This document shows positions 62,660-64,000 of a stretch of 64,000 nucleotides of DNA, one piece after another. Every line of letters begins with the position of its first letter. Within the stretch, counting starts at the first letter, position 1. The position numbers were made by a program, and so were the translations under genes. The notes beneath the pieces were generated by a model. That model saw only the letters and a program-made list of their open reading frames with translations. It made no database searches and was not told the DNA's origin. The stretch lies in contig JAISGV010000003.1 in the NCBI GenBank assembly GCA_031262885.1, positions 62,001 to 126,000 on the forward strand. Reading direction: 5' to 3'. The stretch comes from Endomicrobium sp. GTDB taxonomy: Bacteria; Elusimicrobiota; Endomicrobiia; Endomicrobiales; Endomicrobiaceae.

Positions 62660-63751
62660 TTAAATATTAAATCTAAAATTTATTATATCTCCATCCTTAA
62701 TTATGTATTTTTTCCCTTCGCTTCTCAAAAGTCCTGAATTTTTAACTAGTTTTTCATTATTAAATTTTATGAAATCATTAAAATTCATAACTTCCGCTCT
62801 TATAAATCCCTTCTTAAAATCAGAATGAATTATTGCAGAAGCTTCTAATGCAGACGTTCCATTTTTTATAGTCCATGCCCTAACCTCTTTTACTCCAGCT
62901 GTAAAGAAGGTTTGTAAACCTAATATTTTATATCCAATATTTATAAGTTTGTCTAATCCAGATATATTAATATTGAATTCTTTTAACATCTTTTTATTGT
63001 TTCTAATTTTAGAAACTTCTTCTTCAATTTTTGCACATATTAAAACTAACTTTGCATCTCCATTATTTGCAGCAGTAATAAGATCTTTAAAATAATTGCT
63101 TTTTTTAAATAAATCTATTTCAGAAATATTACAAGCATAAATCATTGGTTTTGATGTTATAAGATTTAATCTAGCTAATATGTTGTTTTCATCATTACTA
63201 ATAGTACTTATGGTTCTAGCAAATTTTCCAGTATTGAGATGATTTTTAATTTTGGTTAGAAAATCTATAGTTTCTATATGTTTTTTTTTATCAAGTATTA
63301 AACTAACTTTTTCTTTATTTTTTTTTATTATATTAGATATAAAATCAATGTCTGACAATAATAATTCGGTATTTATAATATCTATATCTCGTATAGGATT
63401 AATATTTCCCATAACATGCGAGATATTAATATCTGTAAAACATCTTACTACATGAACAATAGCATTTGCTTCTCGTATATATGATAAAAATCTATTACCT
63501 AATCCATTTCCGTGAGAGGCGCCTTTTATAATACCAGCAATATCTATAAATTTCACTGTTGTATAAATCTTGTTCTTTGCATTATAAACTTTTTCTAAAA
63601 TATCTAATCTTTTGTCAGGTACCATAGTAATTCCTATATTAGGATTTATAGTACAAAACGGATAATTAGCAACTTCTACATTTGCTTTTGTCATAGCATT
63701 AAATATTGTAGATTTTCCAACGTTAGGAAGTCCTACTATACCTAGTTTCAT
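62660..63751 (-). CDS. ychF: YchF/OLA1-type ATPase
   Basis: 363 residues. I used ATG 63751 behind GGGGGAG; a GTG at 63766 overlaps that site. G1 GLPNVGKSTIFNAMT, NYPFCTINPNIG, G3 DIAGIIKGASHGNGLGNRFL, and the altered G4 NISEID typical of this ATP-preferring Obg relative. The C-terminal TGS domain ends KKYIIKDGDIINFRF. Associated with ribosomes and stress response. Its last part (AGVKEVRAWTI) is also diagnostic. Confidence 0.95.
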   Translation of the reverse strand: MKLGIVGLPNVGKSTIFNAMTKANVEVANYPFCTINPNIGITMVPDKRLDILEKVYNAKNKIYTTVKFIDIAGIIKGASHGNGLGNRFLSYIREANAIVHVVRCFTDINISHVMGNINPIRDIDIINTELLLSDIDFISNIIKKNKEKVSLILDKKKHIETIDFLTKIKNHLNTGKFARTISTISNDENNILARLNLITSKPMIYACNISEIDLFKKSNYFKDLITAANNGDAKLVLICAKIEEEVSKIRNNKKMLKEFNINISGLDKLINIGYKILGLQTFFTAGVKEVRAWTIKNGTSALEASAIIHSDFKKGFIRAEVMNFNDFIKFNNEKLVKNSGLLRSEGKKYIIKDGDIINFRFNI

Positions 63752-63881
63752 ATTTATCTCCCCCACATACCACTTTTTTTTATATTCATACGTAATTTAA
63801 TTGTATACAAAATTCTACACATAAATAGTTGATATTTTAGATAATAACTACCAGATATATTATAGAAGCGCATTAACATAT

Positions 63882-63910
63882 TTGACAATTTTATATGAGT
63901 GTAGTATTAT
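63882..63910 (+). promoter_or_regulatory. Strong sigma-70-type promoter for gapA
   Basis: TTGACA at 63882-63887 and TATTAT at 63905-63910, 17 bases apart. Transcription would begin about 50 bases before the gapA start codon. One of the best promoter matches in the window, fitting a highly expressed glycolytic gene. Confidence 0.8.
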
Positions 63911-63966
63911 TTTGCCTTATCAAGAAAGATAATACTAAAAAGATTTATAAAAAGGAGAGTTTAATA

Positions 63967-64000
63967 ATGGTTAAAATAGGTATAAATGGTTTTGGTAGAA
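63967..64000 (+). CDS. gapA: Glyceraldehyde-3-phosphate dehydrogenase, start only
   Basis: Eleven codons are visible before the right edge: MVKIGINGFGR, the universal N-terminal start of the NAD-binding domain of GAPDH. AGGAGAG lies 8-14 bases upstream and a strong promoter precedes it. Class and cofactor cannot be told. Confidence 0.9.
   Translation, partial: MVKIGINGFGR

Noticed and set aside
1-64000. CRISPR arrays, insertion sequences, prophage genes, rRNA
   Set aside because: No regularly spaced repeats, transposase or phage motifs, or rRNA-like sequence were seen; genes are packed with no gap over 300 bases.

Overview
The window is 64 kb of very A+T-rich (by eye about one quarter G+C), tightly packed bacterial chromosome. 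It uses the standard bacterial code (TGG for Trp, TGA as a stop). About 63 protein genes and six tRNAs are visible. There is no rRNA operon, insertion sequence, prophage or CRISPR array, and no gap over 300 bases. Almost everything is core metabolism or translation. Together with the base composition, short intergenic spaces, several shortened proteins and two importers (a sugar-phosphate antiporter and an amino-acid permease), this suggests a host-associated, genome-reduced bacterium with a Gram-negative type envelope (two parvulin-type envelope chaperones, one a lipoprotein). An Endomicrobium-like (Elusimicrobiota) symbiont of gut protists is my best guess, but this is inference from gene content and is not shown by the sequence.

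Layout. 1-5639: carA (cut by the left edge), an amino-acid permease and carB. 5672-12691: priA-like gene, nadE, purF, pyrG. 12745-15485: hexose-phosphate antiporter, tRNA-Ala, rsmD, a PD-(D/E)XK nuclease. 15508-18571: argB, argD and a degenerate argG homologue. 18592-23251: purC, purS (double length), purL, purQ. 23293-31842: rpsB, tsf, pyrH, frr, a small ferredoxin, uppS, cdsA, proS, lpd, gcvT. 31852-33759 (minus): rsmE, mtaB. 33873-37159: gpmA, a compact ftsH, the C-terminal transketolase subunit. 37166-39413: tRNA-Asp, then on the minus strand a BAX-inhibitor-type membrane protein, tRNA-His, tRNA-Arg and aspC. 39596-41491: rplU, rpmA, obg. 41551-54113: tRNA-Val, infC, rpmI, rplT, pheS, pheT, thrS, zapB-like, zapA, 5-FCL, rny, tlyA, leuS, tRNA-Gln. 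54127-57096: nadK (minus), thiL, tsaE, tsaB. 57089-59208 (minus): nadD, yqeK, a LytR_C protein. 59311-63751: rpsT, then on the minus strand ychF, lipoprotein PpiC, SurA-like, holA. 63967-64000: start of gapA.

The genes form pathways for pyrimidine and purine nucleotides (carAB, pyrG, pyrH, purF/C/S/L/Q), arginine (argB, argD), NAD (nadD, nadE, nadK), lower glycolysis and pentose-phosphate metabolism (gpmA, gapA, tkt), fed by imported sugar phosphate, and translation.

The most striking pattern is that three long uninterrupted reading frames (PriA, ArgG and a LytR-CpsA-Psr protein) keep the family fold signature but have lost the residues that do the chemistry. Other oddities are a 26-bp perfect palindrome in front of carB, a 28-nt in-frame duplication that rewrote a conserved loop of CTP synthase, purS and purL split in the same frame, infC with no ordinary start codon behind a perfect Shine-Dalgarno, a CAD-like carbamoyl-phosphate synthase split by a permease gene, and FtsH and ThrRS versions lacking a usual domain.
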